NCBI RefSeq assembly: GCF_011305535.1
Contig: NZ_CP049906.1
Coordinates: 62,001 to 126,000 of the forward strand
Direction of reading: 5' to 3'
Origin: Diaphorobacter sp. HDW4B
Lineage (GTDB): Bacteria; Pseudomonadota; Gammaproteobacteria; Burkholderiales; Burkholderiaceae_C
DNA length: 64,000 bases
Under the pieces are notes generated by a model. That model worked only from the letters and a program-made list of their open reading frames with translations. It made no database searches and was not told the origin of the DNA. Position numbers and translations under genes: made by a program. Below, in pieces: positions 44,504 to 53,164 of this stretch (position 1 is the first letter of the stretch; each line of letters starts with the position of its first letter).

Positions 44504-44624
44504 GCAACTGATTTAGAATTTTCGGCGGCCTGTCGGCAAGGGCTGCCGCAGGTGTCGATGAAGCACGCGCGTCCTTGCGACAGAACCAGCTGTCTCTCCA
44601 CGCAATACGACAAGGATGACCACC

Positions 44625-45215
44625 ATGGTGCTCGACACTGCCGGCGCTGACGCGCTGTTTCTCAACGCCCGCTCTCAGAACGGTTTTCTTGCCGACCGCC
44701 CTGTCGAGGAGGCCACGCTGCGCCGCCTCTATGAGCTCATGAAAATGGGGCCCACCAGTGCCAACTGCAGTCCTCTGCGTGTGGTGTTTCTCACCACCGC
44801 CGAGGCCCGCGCGAGGCTGGTGCCTGCACTCAGTCCGGGCAATGTGGCCAAGACCGCGTCTGCGCCCGTCACCGCGCTGCTGGCGTGGGACACGCGCTTT
44901 TTCGAGCAGGCCACGCGCCTGTTCCCGCACAACCCGCAGCTCTACGATGGGTTTGCGAACAATGCCGAGCACGCCCATGCCACGGCGTTTCGCAATGCCA
45001 CCTTGCAGGCGGGCTATTTTCTGCTTGCCGCGCGGGCCGTGGGTCTGGATTGCGGGCCGATGTCGGGGTTCAACGAAGCGTTGGTCAATTCCACCTTCTT
45101 TCCCGACGGACAATACCGCATCAATTTCTTGTGCAATCTCGGTTATGGAGACCCCGAGAAGCTGTTCGGCAGATTGCCGCGTCTGGCCTTCGAGGAGGCT
45201 TGCGAACTGCTCTGA
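44625..45215 (+). CDS. Nitroreductase family protein, RutE-like
   Basis: A 196-residue FMN-dependent nitroreductase of the malonic semialdehyde reductase (RutE) group. It has MKMGPTSANCSPLRVVFL (FMN site) and NATLQAGYFLLAARAVGLDCGPMSGF (the helix and glycine-rich loop of the group). RutE reduces malonic semialdehyde to 3-hydroxypropionate. No other rut genes are near, so here it may reduce another semialdehyde or a nitro compound. ATG 44625 has AAGGA at good spacing, while ATG 44616 abuts it. Confidence 0.87.
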   Translation: MVLDTAGADALFLNARSQNGFLADRPVEEATLRRLYELMKMGPTSANCSPLRVVFLTTAEARARLVPALSPGNVAKTASAPVTALLAWDTRFFEQATRLFPHNPQLYDGFANNAEHAHATAFRNATLQAGYFLLAARAVGLDCGPMSGFNEALVNSTFFPDGQYRINFLCNLGYGDPEKLFGRLPRLAFEEACELL

Positions 45216-45311
45216 GAGCGTGCCTCGGCTTCGCATGCGGAGCCGACTTTGTTCTAGAGTTTGAGCACTAATGGTGATATCTATTGATATTTTGTATTTT
45301 CTTATGTATTC

Positions 45312-45323
45312 TTGGTATACCAA
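45312..45323. promoter_or_regulatory. GntR/FCD operator, site 2
   Basis: An exact TTGGTATACCAA palindrome, 21 bp before the Bug receptor start, within an A/T-rich promoter-like tract (TATTTTCTTATGTATTC). Confidence 0.85.
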
Positions 45324-45343
45324 ACAAGAAATCAAGGAAGACA

Positions 45344-46315
45344 ATGTATCGAACACTCGCCACAGTGGCTGCTGCAACCCTCGCACTGTGCGCCGCAAGC
45401 TCCGCTCTCGCACAGGGCAACTGGCCCAGCAAGCCCATCACCATCGTCGTGCCCTTCGGCGCGGGCGGCAACACCGATGTGATGGCGCGCATGGCAGCCG
45501 CCCATCTTGGCAAGGCGCTGGGCACCTCGGTGGTGGTGGACAACAAGCCCGGTGCGTCGGGCCTGATCGCCGCGCGTCAGGTGCTGGGTGCACCGGCTGA
45601 CGGCCACACGCTGTTCATGGCGACGGCCACGCAGATCGTCACCGCGCCATTCGTGAACGCGAGCTTCAATTTCGATGCGCTCAAGGAATTCGCGCCGGTG
45701 GTCAACATTGGCGCCAACTCCTTTGTGCTGACCACGCGCTCCTCGTTGCCAGCCAAGAATGTGGGCGAGCTGATCACGTTGGCCAAGCAGACTCCCGGCA
45801 AGATCACTTATGGCAGCGGCGGCACAGGTGCGCTCACGCAGTTGTCGGCCTATCTTTTTGCCAAGCGGGCAGGCGTGGAGATGACCCACGTGCCCTACAA
45901 GGGCGGCGCGGCCGTGATGACCGATCTGATCGGCGGCCAGATCGATATGTATTCCGCCAGTCCGTCGGAAGTCATTCCGCAGATGAACAGCGGAAAGATT
46001 CGCCTGCTCGCCATCTCCAGCCCCACGCGCCTGAAGGAGTTGCCGAACGTGCCCACCATTGCCGAGACCTTTCCCGGCTATGAAGTGAGCACCTGGAACG
46101 GTCTGGTGGCCAAGGCCGGCACACCGCCCGAAGTGCTCGACCGCATCGCAAGCGAGGTCGCGAAGATGAAGGACGATCCGGCCATCGTCAAGAAACTCGA
46201 AGACATGGGCGTGGTGCCGATGTTCGTGACCCGTGCCGCCTTTGGCGCGCAGATCCAGCGCGAAGTGGACATGTGGGGCAAGGCCCTCAAGAACTCCGGC
46301 ATCCAGGCCGATTGA
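45344..46315 (+). CDS. Bug-family tripartite tricarboxylate receptor, copy 3
   Basis: A 323-residue periplasmic receptor. The signal peptide is cleaved near SSALAQG; the Bug opening WPSKPITIVVPFGAGGNTD, VVDNKPGASGLIAA and MTHVPYKGG blocks follow. It is preceded by operator site 2 and followed by FAH and VOC genes. It should therefore bind the carboxylate that this pathway degrades. ATG 45344 follows AAGGAAGACA. No TctAB genes are present. Confidence 0.92.
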   Translation: MYRTLATVAAATLALCAASSALAQGNWPSKPITIVVPFGAGGNTDVMARMAAAHLGKALGTSVVVDNKPGASGLIAARQVLGAPADGHTLFMATATQIVTAPFVNASFNFDALKEFAPVVNIGANSFVLTTRSSLPAKNVGELITLAKQTPGKITYGSGGTGALTQLSAYLFAKRAGVEMTHVPYKGGAAVMTDLIGGQIDMYSASPSEVIPQMNSGKIRLLAISSPTRLKELPNVPTIAETFPGYEVSTWNGLVAKAGTPPEVLDRIASEVAKMKDDPAIVKKLEDMGVVPMFVTRAAFGAQIQREVDMWGKALKNSGIQAD

Positions 46316-46382
46316 AGCATCAAAGAGCAAGTGAAGGTGCGCAGCGACTGCTGTGCAGCATATTGAAAGCAAGGAACGAGAC

Positions 46383-47303
46383 ATGCAATGGTTTGGAATC
46401 GCCGCCTACGCGGCAAGCAATGGTGGTGAACGCGTGGGACTGGTGGTGGACGAGAAGGTCTACGACGCACAGGACGCTTTGAAGGCTTCGGGCCTGCAGT
46501 TGCCCGCCGATCTGGGCACGTTGCTCGCCCACTGGGAAAGCTCTGGCGCAATCGTCAAAGCGCTTGAAGACGCGGGCGCGGCCATCCGCAGCGGAAAGCT
46601 GGAGTTGCCCGTGCAGCGCGGCGCAATCGGCGTGCCCTACTCGCCCACGCGCATCTTCGCCACGGCATCGAACTACTACGAACACGCGGCTGAGATGGGC
46701 ACCAAGCTGGCTGCACGCAGCGAGAGTACGCCCTACATTTTCATCAAGGCCGACAGCAGCATCACGGCAACCAAGACCGCCGTGGTGATGCCATCGAACA
46801 CCATGAAGCTCGACTGGGAAGTGGAACTGGCCGTCATCATCGGCAAGGGCGGTCGCAACATCAGCGCTGCGAATGCATACGAGCACATCGCGGGCTACAC
46901 CGTGATCAACGACGTGAGCGCGCGCGACCTCACACGCCGTTCGGACTATCCGTTCTCGCACGACTGGTTCCGCGGCAAGAGTTTTGACACCTTCGCGCCC
47001 ATCGGCCCCTGGTTCGTGCCGCGCGACTGTCTGGGCGATCCGATGAAGCTACGCATGCAGCTCACGGTGAATGGCGAATCCATGCAGGACGCGCTGACAG
47101 AAGGCATGATTTTCAACATCGCCGAGCAGATCGAATACCTCTCCAGCATCCTCACGCTGCGCCCCGGCGACATGATCGCAACCGGCACGCCGACGGGGGT
47201 GGGCATGGGCAAGGGCATCTTCCTGAAGCCGGGCGACGTGATGGTCGCATCGGTCGAAGACATCGGCTCCATCGAAAACCACATCGTGGCCGCTGCACAA
47301 TAA
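46383..47303 (+). CDS. Fumarylacetoacetate hydrolase (FAH) family protein
   Basis: A 306-residue FAH-fold enzyme. The metal and catalytic region is intact: DWEVELAVIIGKGGRNIS, GYTVINDVSARD, FAPIGPWFV, and GDMIATGTPTGVGMG at the C-terminus. Family members cleave C-C bonds of fumarylpyruvate or acylpyruvates, or act as hydratase/decarboxylase in meta-cleavage routes. It follows the Bug gene by 67 bp. Paired with the VOC dioxygenase, a ring-cleavage role is plausible. ATG 46383 has GGAACGAGAC upstream. Confidence 0.9.
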   Translation: MQWFGIAAYAASNGGERVGLVVDEKVYDAQDALKASGLQLPADLGTLLAHWESSGAIVKALEDAGAAIRSGKLELPVQRGAIGVPYSPTRIFATASNYYEHAAEMGTKLAARSESTPYIFIKADSSITATKTAVVMPSNTMKLDWEVELAVIIGKGGRNISAANAYEHIAGYTVINDVSARDLTRRSDYPFSHDWFRGKSFDTFAPIGPWFVPRDCLGDPMKLRMQLTVNGESMQDALTEGMIFNIAEQIEYLSSILTLRPGDMIATGTPTGVGMGKGIFLKPGDVMVASVEDIGSIENHIVAAAQ

Positions 47304-47349
47304 CGGATCAGGAGCGAGCGCATCCATGCGCTCGCCAGGAGACAAGACG

Positions 47350-47907
47350 ATGACGCAGACAGAAAAAAGCAAGCTCAGGCCGCGCCGACTCGGGCACATG
47401 GTGCTCATGGTGCGCGACATCCAGAAGTCGGCCAAGTTCTACACCGAGGTGCTGGGACTGGAAGTGTCGGACTGGATCGGTGAGAACATGGTGTTCCTGC
47501 GCGCAGGCACCGATCACCACGATCTCGCGCTCGCGCAATTGCCCGACCAGAACTCGCCCGACTACAACGACCTGCCGCGCTATTCGCGCCCTGGGCTCGA
47601 GCATTTCTCGTACCTGATCGACAGCGAGGAAGAGATGGAGCGCTCCGTGAAAGTGCTGCAGGAGCACGGCGTCGAGATCGTGCGCGGCATCGGTCGCCAC
47701 GGCCCCGGCAACAACCTGTTCCTCGTCTTCAAGGACCCGGACGGCAACAACGTCGAGGTGTATTGCGACATGACCCAGATCCCGCAGGACGGCAAGCATC
47801 AGGCCGAAGTGTGGGAGCGCAATCTGGAGAGCTTCGACCAGTACCGGCTCGAGCGCTTCGTCGTGCCGCCGCCGGCACATCTGGTGGCGTCCAAGACGCA
47901 GAAGTAA
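47350..47907 (+). CDS. VOC-fold dioxygenase (catechol 2,3-dioxygenase-like)
   Basis: A 185-residue VOC protein related to extradiol dioxygenases. RRLGHMVLMVRDIQKSAKFY supplies the first His ligand, GLEHFSYLI the second, and NNVEVYCDM the Glu ligand, a complete 2-His-1-Glu iron site. The C-terminal extension WERNLESFDQYRLERF is typical of the group. It could open an aromatic ring whose product passes to the FAH enzyme. ATG 47350 follows CAGGAGACA. A terminator follows. Confidence 0.85.
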   Translation: MTQTEKSKLRPRRLGHMVLMVRDIQKSAKFYTEVLGLEVSDWIGENMVFLRAGTDHHDLALAQLPDQNSPDYNDLPRYSRPGLEHFSYLIDSEEEMERSVKVLQEHGVEIVRGIGRHGPGNNLFLVFKDPDGNNVEVYCDMTQIPQDGKHQAEVWERNLESFDQYRLERFVVPPPAHLVASKTQK

Positions 47908-47939
47908 AGCCTCTCAAAAATCAATGCGAGCGGAAGTTT

Positions 47940-47969
47940 CGGGGGACGTCATGTCCCCCGCTTTTGTTT
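47940..47969 (+). terminator. Intrinsic terminator after the VOC dioxygenase
   Basis: CGGGGGAC, loop GTCAT, GTCCCCCG, then CTTTTGTTT: an eight-bp GC stem with a T-rich tail. Confidence 0.82.
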
Positions 47970-48041
47970 GAGCGGGCAAGCCGTCGTCGAGGCAAAGCGT
48001 GCCTTCGGTACAGCATAGACATTCATCACAAAGCCACTACC

Positions 48042-49088
48042 TTACCCCTCGTCCACCCCCGCCGCATGTCGCAACACGCCCGGCGGCAGTTGCGCCATTT
48101 TCATGGTGAGCTTGCGCAGCGCCGTGGCGTTGGCATAGCCGACACGCTGGGCAACGGCTTCCAGCGGCAAATCGCCCTGTGCCAGCAAGCGCTGGGCGTG
48201 GCGCATGCGCACCGTGTTGACGAGTTGCAGCGGTGCAAGCCCCGTGCTGGCGGCGATGCGGCGTGACAGGGTGCGCGCCGTCATGCCCAGCGCATCGGCC
48301 GCGTCAGCAATGGTGGGGATGTGGGGCAGGCGCGCTTCGATCAGGGCTTCAAAGCGCATGGCCGTGTCGTCGCCCGCGCCGCGCATATGTTCCCACACGC
48401 GGTAGCGCGCCTGACTGCTGCGGCTGTCCACCAGCAGGTATTGCATGACGCGTTGTGCCACGGCTTCGCCCTCTTGGCCGCCGATGGAGGCTTGCACCAG
48501 GTGCAGCATCAAATCGGCCTGGGCCATGGCGGCACCAGCGCTGGTGATGCGGCCATCTTCCACCAGCATGCGGTTTTCATCCAACTGGGCCTTGGGAAAC
48601 TGACGGCGCACAAAATCGCCCAGACGCCAGTGCGTGGTGGCGCGCCGCCCATCCAGCAAACCCGCCATGCCCAGCAGCAGCACACCCGAGCAGGAAGCGG
48701 CCACACGTCCTCCCGCTGCGTAGTGCCGCGCAGCCAACTGAGCGTAGGCCGTGGCGTCGGGTGCAGCCATGCGCGCCTGCAAGCGCTCTTGCGCATAACG
48801 TTCGTTGATGTTGCCCTGTCCGGCCGCGCTGTAACCGGGGACATCCCCATCCAGCCCAATGCCGGGGATGACCAGCACCGATTGCGGCGACAGGCGCAAG
48901 CCCGCCAGCGGCGTTGCGGACATCGACATGCCGCTGGACAAAGCCACCTGCGACGCGAAGCTGGCGACCTGCCAATCCACGCTGCCAGTCGGCGCGCCGC
49001 AACGCCTGGCAAAGCTCAGAATGTCGAGGCTGGCACCTACGCTACCGGCCAGAACACCTTCTGGCACCAGGATAGTAAAACTGGTCAT
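48042..49088 (-). CDS. GlxA-type AraC-family regulator
   Basis: A 348-residue regulator. The N-terminal DJ-1/PfpI-like domain (about 1-190) has VLVIPGIGLDGD and AASCSGVLLLGMAGLLDGRRATTHW, with the nucleophile-elbow Cys in SCSG. The C-terminal AraC domain (about 240-345) has two helix-turn-helices (IADAADALGMTARTLSRRI; LEAVAQRVGYANATALRK). It is divergent from an MFS gene and probably controls it. It lies inside the GntR regulon span but has no TTGGTATACCAA site. Confidence 0.9.
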   Translation of the reverse strand: MTSFTILVPEGVLAGSVGASLDILSFARRCGAPTGSVDWQVASFASQVALSSGMSMSATPLAGLRLSPQSVLVIPGIGLDGDVPGYSAAGQGNINERYAQERLQARMAAPDATAYAQLAARHYAAGGRVAASCSGVLLLGMAGLLDGRRATTHWRLGDFVRRQFPKAQLDENRMLVEDGRITSAGAAMAQADLMLHLVQASIGGQEGEAVAQRVMQYLLVDSRSSQARYRVWEHMRGAGDDTAMRFEALIEARLPHIPTIADAADALGMTARTLSRRIAASTGLAPLQLVNTVRMRHAQRLLAQGDLPLEAVAQRVGYANATALRKLTMKMAQLPPGVLRHAAGVDEG

Positions 49089-49138
49089 TGCTAGTCTAAT
49101 TTGGATGTTTATTGCACATTTCAGACAAGCACTCTAGC

Positions 49139-50419
49139 ATGGCCCACAAAACAATCCTTTCGAGACAGGCCATGACTGCAGAGACACCAACACGAGCACC
49201 AACACCCGCTCCCAGCCCTGCGACGGCGCAGACAACGGCCAGCACAATCCGCCATCCGTTCGCCATCGCGCTCGCCTTGTCGCTGGGTGCCGCCGTGGCG
49301 CTGGGGATTTCGCGTTTTTCGTATGGCTTGCTGCTGCCGCCCATGCGCGATGACCTCGGTTGGTCGTATCTGCTGGCGGGCAGCATGAACACCGCCAACG
49401 CCCTGGGCTACTTTGGCGGCGCGCTGCTCACGCCGTGGCTGATGCGGCGTTTTGGCGCTTGGCGTCTGCTGATGGTGGGTTCTGTTTTGGCAGGTGCCTT
49501 CATGCTGGCGTCAGGTGCCATCACCGATACGGGAGCGTTGATGGTGCAGCGCGTGCTTGCGGGTGCGGCGAGTGCCTTGGTCTTCATAGCAGGTGGCGTG
49601 CTTGCAGCGCGCCTGGGCAGCATGTTTGCCACGAATGCGGGCTTTTTGATTGGCCTGTACTACGGCGGCACGGGTATTGGCATTGCGCTGTCGGCCTTGC
49701 TGGTACCCGCCAGTTTGGGCGCTGCACATGCGCAAGGCGTGGCGCACAGTTGGCAATGGCCATGGCTGGCCTTGGGGTTGGCCTGCTTTGTGGCGGCTGC
49801 TGCCATGGCGTGGCCCGCGCGGCAGATTGGCGAGCCCACCCGTGCGCAGGCAGGCAGCAGCCAGTTTGCGCTGCGTGATTTTGGCTTTGGTCTGGGCGGC
49901 TATTTCATGTTTGGCGCGGGCTATATCGGCTACATGACCTTTGTCGTCGCCTTGCTCAAGCAGCAAGGCATGTCGCCCACACGCATCACCGTGTTCTACG
50001 CGCTGCTGGGCGTAGCTGTTCTGGTCAGCTCGCGCATCTGGGCACGCATGCTCGACTACTTCAAGGGCGGGCAGTCGCTCGCCATCCTGAACCTGGTGCT
50101 GGCCGTGGTCACCATCTTGCCCGCGCTCACGGCATGGGTGCCGGTGGTGTTTGTGTCAGGCATGGTGTTTGGCGCGGTGTTTTTGTCGGTCGTGGCATCG
50201 ACCACGACGCTGGTGCGCCACAACCTCCCACCAAGCGCATGGCCTGCGGGCATCAGCGCTTTCACCACCGTGTTTGCGCTCGGCCAGATCATCGGCCCGA
50301 CGCTGGTCGGTTGGGTCGCCGACGGCGAGGGCGGACTCGAGCGCGGACTGGTGGTATCGGCGGCTTGCTTGCTGCTGGGGGCGGTGTTGGGGTGGCAGCA
50401 GAAGGCCTTGAATGTTTGA
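49139..50419 (+). CDS. MFS transporter, YbfB/YjiJ family
   Basis: A 426-residue MFS protein with twelve TM segments; the YbfB/YjiJ group features GISRFSYGLLLPPMRDDLGW and GGVLAARLG are clear. It exports or imports an unknown small molecule at the inner membrane. The start is uncertain: ATG 49139, ATG 49172 (GAGACAGG upstream) or TTG 49112. The 30-40 residues before the first helix are Thr/Pro/Ala-rich. Divergent from the GlxA-type regulator. Confidence 0.87.
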   Translation: MAHKTILSRQAMTAETPTRAPTPAPSPATAQTTASTIRHPFAIALALSLGAAVALGISRFSYGLLLPPMRDDLGWSYLLAGSMNTANALGYFGGALLTPWLMRRFGAWRLLMVGSVLAGAFMLASGAITDTGALMVQRVLAGAASALVFIAGGVLAARLGSMFATNAGFLIGLYYGGTGIGIALSALLVPASLGAAHAQGVAHSWQWPWLALGLACFVAAAAMAWPARQIGEPTRAQAGSSQFALRDFGFGLGGYFMFGAGYIGYMTFVVALLKQQGMSPTRITVFYALLGVAVLVSSRIWARMLDYFKGGQSLAILNLVLAVVTILPALTAWVPVVFVSGMVFGAVFLSVVASTTTLVRHNLPPSAWPAGISAFTTVFALGQIIGPTLVGWVADGEGGLERGLVVSAACLLLGAVLGWQQKALNV

Positions 50420-50623
50420 TGGCAACGACTGCTTGCGGTCATCAAACAGAGGGGGTTTCTTGAGATTGGCGAAATCGAACTTTTCGATCAAGATAAGCGC
50501 AATCCATCTCTATGGATTTGGGAAGCGAACTCATCTACTGTCTGCGGTCGACGCGCAGAATTACCGGCTGCGTCCAAGCCGATGAGTTCATGTCCATCCA
50601 TTTGCGACCTCAGGAAATCCCCG

Positions 50624-51043
50624 ATGCCCTATCCGCCAGTTTTAGATGCAAGCCTCGTTGGGTCATATCCAGCTGCTGCCAAGGCAGGGGGCGGCTACGT
50701 GTGGGATGCTGTACTCGAATACCGTGTATGGCTTCACCCCGAGCGCGGTGCGCCAGACGAAGCCGATGGCAGTGACTACTACTATGCCTTTGACTCTTAT
50801 GAAGAGGCGAAAGAGTTCGCAACTGCGACAACGGGCGCCGAAGAACCGCTCGCGCTCGTACTTCAAAGAGAGTACATCGATGAGCCAGAGGACGGAGTTT
50901 TCATGCACATCTGCGAAGAGCGAGTCACTGAATGGCCAGTTGCATTCCTCCGCCGACCAAGAAGAACCGACAAGACGATTCCCAACTTTCTTGCCCCTGA
51001 TGCGCCTGACAATCGTTTGGAAATTCTCAGGGGAACTCAATGA
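50624..51043 (+). CDS. Conserved small protein of unknown function
   Basis: A 139-residue acidic soluble protein. Features: YPPVLDASLVGSYPAAAKAGG, a YVWDAVLEYRVWLHPERGAPD strand, DYYYAFDSYEEAKEFA, and REYIDEPEDGVFMHI. Database relatives are, as I recall, sometimes labelled as acetyltransferases, but I see no acetyl-CoA motif. ATG 50624 has AGGAAA upstream. There is no operon link beyond a 58-bp gap to the next gene. Confidence 0.7.
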   Translation: MPYPPVLDASLVGSYPAAAKAGGGYVWDAVLEYRVWLHPERGAPDEADGSDYYYAFDSYEEAKEFATATTGAEEPLALVLQREYIDEPEDGVFMHICEERVTEWPVAFLRRPRRTDKTIPNFLAPDAPDNRLEILRGTQ

Positions 51044-51101
51044 TTCCATCAACAACGCTTGAAAAGCGTTCAACGATCAACGCCAGCAAGGAGACTCGTT
51101 C

Positions 51102-51656
51102 ATGATGCGATTGCAGCGGAATATCTGTCTTTTCACCGGAGCCCTGCTGCTCGCGTTCGGCGTGCATGCGGCCGAAATGTTGGAGCAGCGCTCGTTCGCC
51201 AACGAGAACGTGGGGGCCGTCACGCTCACGGCGCCCAAGGACTGGAAAGGCGTCCAGCGCGCGCATATCCACTTCGGCACGACCTTCTACCGGCTCGTGC
51301 CGCCGAAGGAAGGGCAGTTCGATTTCGAGATTCTGGTCAACGACCTCAAGCATATGAAGATGGATGCGCTGGTGGACAAGGACCTTGAGCGTTACATCGA
51401 AAGCAATATGGCCCAGGCGGCACCGCAATCCCGCGAGGGAACCGTCAAGGCAGCGCGCTTTGGCAAGGCGGGAAATGCCGTGTATGCGCGCTTGACCGAC
51501 AAGGCGCCCAAGCCGGGCGAGTTCCACTACTTCACGCAAGGAGTGAAGCTGCAAGGCCAGAAGGTAGTGCTGTTCACGCTGATGTCCAACGACAAAGATG
51601 GCGCGGTGCTCAAGCAGGCGCTGCAGATCGTCGACAGCGTTCAGTTCAAGGACTGA
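51102..51656 (+). CDS. Secreted protein of unknown function
   Basis: A 184-residue protein with a signal peptide (about 1-23, cleaved after VHAA). The mature part is a mixed alpha/beta single domain (FANENVGAVTLTAPKDW, GTTFYRLVPPKEGQFDFEI, KVVLFTLMSNDKDG) suggestive of a PsbP/Mog1-like fold; that is only a guess. Periplasmic location expected. AAGGAG precedes the start. Confidence 0.65.
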   Translation: MMRLQRNICLFTGALLLAFGVHAAEMLEQRSFANENVGAVTLTAPKDWKGVQRAHIHFGTTFYRLVPPKEGQFDFEILVNDLKHMKMDALVDKDLERYIESNMAQAAPQSREGTVKAARFGKAGNAVYARLTDKAPKPGEFHYFTQGVKLQGQKVVLFTLMSNDKDGAVLKQALQIVDSVQFKD

Positions 51657-51672
51657 CGCGAAGTTTGCCGTC

Positions 51673-52617
51673 TCAAGCTGCGATGACCATCGCTGGTCGG
51701 CGGCCTTGGAGCGCATCCGCAAAACTGGCCAGCAGCACATCCGTCTGCGCACGATGCGCGGCTGGCGAACGGCCGGCCATGTGCGGCGTGAGCAGCACGT
51801 TGTCCATGGCTTTGAGCGCGTCGGGAATGGTGGGTTCGCCTTCGAACACATCCAGCCCCGCGCCTGCGATCACATCGGCCTGCAGTGCATGCACCAGATC
51901 AGCGGTATGCACCACCGACCCGCGCGCCACATTCACGACAAAGCCCTGTGAACCCAAAGCGCGCAGCACCTCGGCATTGATGATGTGGCGCGTGGCTGCG
52001 CCGCCGGGACACGCGGCCACCAGATAGTCGCACTGCTCGGCCATCTTGAGCAGATCGGACTCATGGGCATAAGGCAGATCCGAGCGCGACGTTCGGGTGT
52101 TGTAGAGCACCCGCATGCCGAATGCGGCGCAGCGGCGGGCAATCCCTTGACCGATGCGACCCATGCCGATGATGCCCACGGTCGCACCACACAACGTGGG
52201 CTGCGCGGCGCGTGCGCTGTCCCATTGTCCATTGCGCACGGCATGCGTCAGTACGGCGTAGCCACGGCTGAGCGCAAGCATGAAGCCGAGCGCGTGATCC
52301 GCCACGGTTTCGTCGTTGGTGCCCGGCGCGTTGGTGACGATCACCCCGCGTGCATGCGCCGCAGGCACATCCACGTTCTCGTAGCCCACGCCGAAGGCGC
52401 TCACGACACGCAACGCGGGCATCTGCTGAATCCATTCGGCAGACAGACCTGTCGTGCCATTGGTGACGACGGCGACGATGCGATCGAGCGGAACAAGCGC
52501 ATCCACCGGATCACTCAGCCCACGCGCCGCCAGGTGCAATTGGTAGCGCTGTGCCAGTGCCTCGCGCGTCATTGCGGGCAAGGGGATCAGAGAGAGAACG
52601 TGGGGGCGGCTGTCCAT
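51673..52617 (-). CDS. D-isomer-specific 2-hydroxyacid dehydrogenase
   Basis: A 314-residue dehydrogenase. The NAD motif GIIGMGRIGQGIA and the catalytic residues are present: Arg in NVARGSVVH, Glu in DVFEGEP, His in LLTPHMAGR. It reduces a 2-keto acid (glyoxylate or hydroxypyruvate type) or runs in reverse. It is 24 bp after the VOC gene stop in the same direction, and probably shares its promoter and operator site 3. Confidence 0.9.
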   Translation of the reverse strand: MDSRPHVLSLIPLPAMTREALAQRYQLHLAARGLSDPVDALVPLDRIVAVVTNGTTGLSAEWIQQMPALRVVSAFGVGYENVDVPAAHARGVIVTNAPGTNDETVADHALGFMLALSRGYAVLTHAVRNGQWDSARAAQPTLCGATVGIIGMGRIGQGIARRCAAFGMRVLYNTRTSRSDLPYAHESDLLKMAEQCDYLVAACPGGAATRHIINAEVLRALGSQGFVVNVARGSVVHTADLVHALQADVIAGAGLDVFEGEPTIPDALKAMDNVLLTPHMAGRSPAAHRAQTDVLLASFADALQGRRPAMVIAA

Positions 52618-52641
52618 GCGTGGGCTCCGGGCAATCTGGCG

Positions 52642-53073
52642 TCAAGCTGTCTTCTGCGGCTCGGCTTCTTCCACCGGCTGCACGTGCTTGACGGCACCCT
52701 TCCAGCCTGATTCGGTGATGTCGAACACGATGCCGTCGGGCGTGCGGTACTTCACTTCGTAGAACACGTTGGGATCGGTTTCCTTGCGGCCCGTGAGGTA
52801 AGTGCCACCAGCGGCGATCACCTTCTTCTCAGCCTCTTCCAGGTTGTCCACCCACATGCCGAAGTGGATCACGCCGCGCACGTCCTTGAGCTTTTCATAG
52901 CCAGGCACTGCTTCGTCCTTGAAGTTCAGCAGCGCCACGTTCATCACGCCGTCCGTCATGTACCAGCCTCGCATGGCGCGACCCGCGCGGGTCATGCCGA
53001 AGGCCTGCTCAAAGAAGGTGGCGGCGGCTTCCGGGTCGCTCACCGAGAGGGCGATGTGTCTGAGTTTTTCCAT
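52642..53073 (-). CDS. VOC family protein
   Basis: A 143-residue vicinal oxygen chelate protein. EKLRHIALSVSDPEAAATFFEQAFG at the N-terminus holds a metal His, RGVIHFGMWVDNLEEAEK the second, and YRTPDGIVFDIT a third-ligand region. It could be an isomerase, lyase or dioxygenase. AAAGGAGC lies at the right distance. It is divergent from the hydrolase gene at 53165 with operator site 3 between. Confidence 0.83.
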   Translation of the reverse strand: MEKLRHIALSVSDPEAAATFFEQAFGMTRAGRAMRGWYMTDGVMNVALLNFKDEAVPGYEKLKDVRGVIHFGMWVDNLEEAEKKVIAAGGTYLTGRKETDPNVFYEVKYRTPDGIVFDITESGWKGAVKHVQPVEEAEPQKTA

Positions 53074-53127
53074 GCTGATGCTCCTTTGTGTATATCAGTT
53101 AGCGAATTATATAGACTGAATCTGTAT

Positions 53128-53157
53128 TTGGTATACCAATTAATGCTTGTGTATAAT
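53128..53157 (+). promoter_or_regulatory. GntR/FCD operator site 3 overlapping a hydrolase promoter
   Basis: TTGGTATACCAA (53128-53139) is exact. Its first half, TTGGTA, can act as the -35 box, with an 18-bp spacer to TATAAT (53152-53157). This places the site to block RNA polymerase directly. The divergent VOC gene would be controlled too. The -10 ends eight bases before the hydrolase ATG. Confidence 0.78.
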
Positions 53158-53164
53158 TTTTAGC

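Noticed and set aside
48042-50419. GlxA regulator and MFS gene as part of the GntR regulon
   Set aside because: No TTGGTATACCAA site lies in their divergent promoter; they form their own regulator-target pair.
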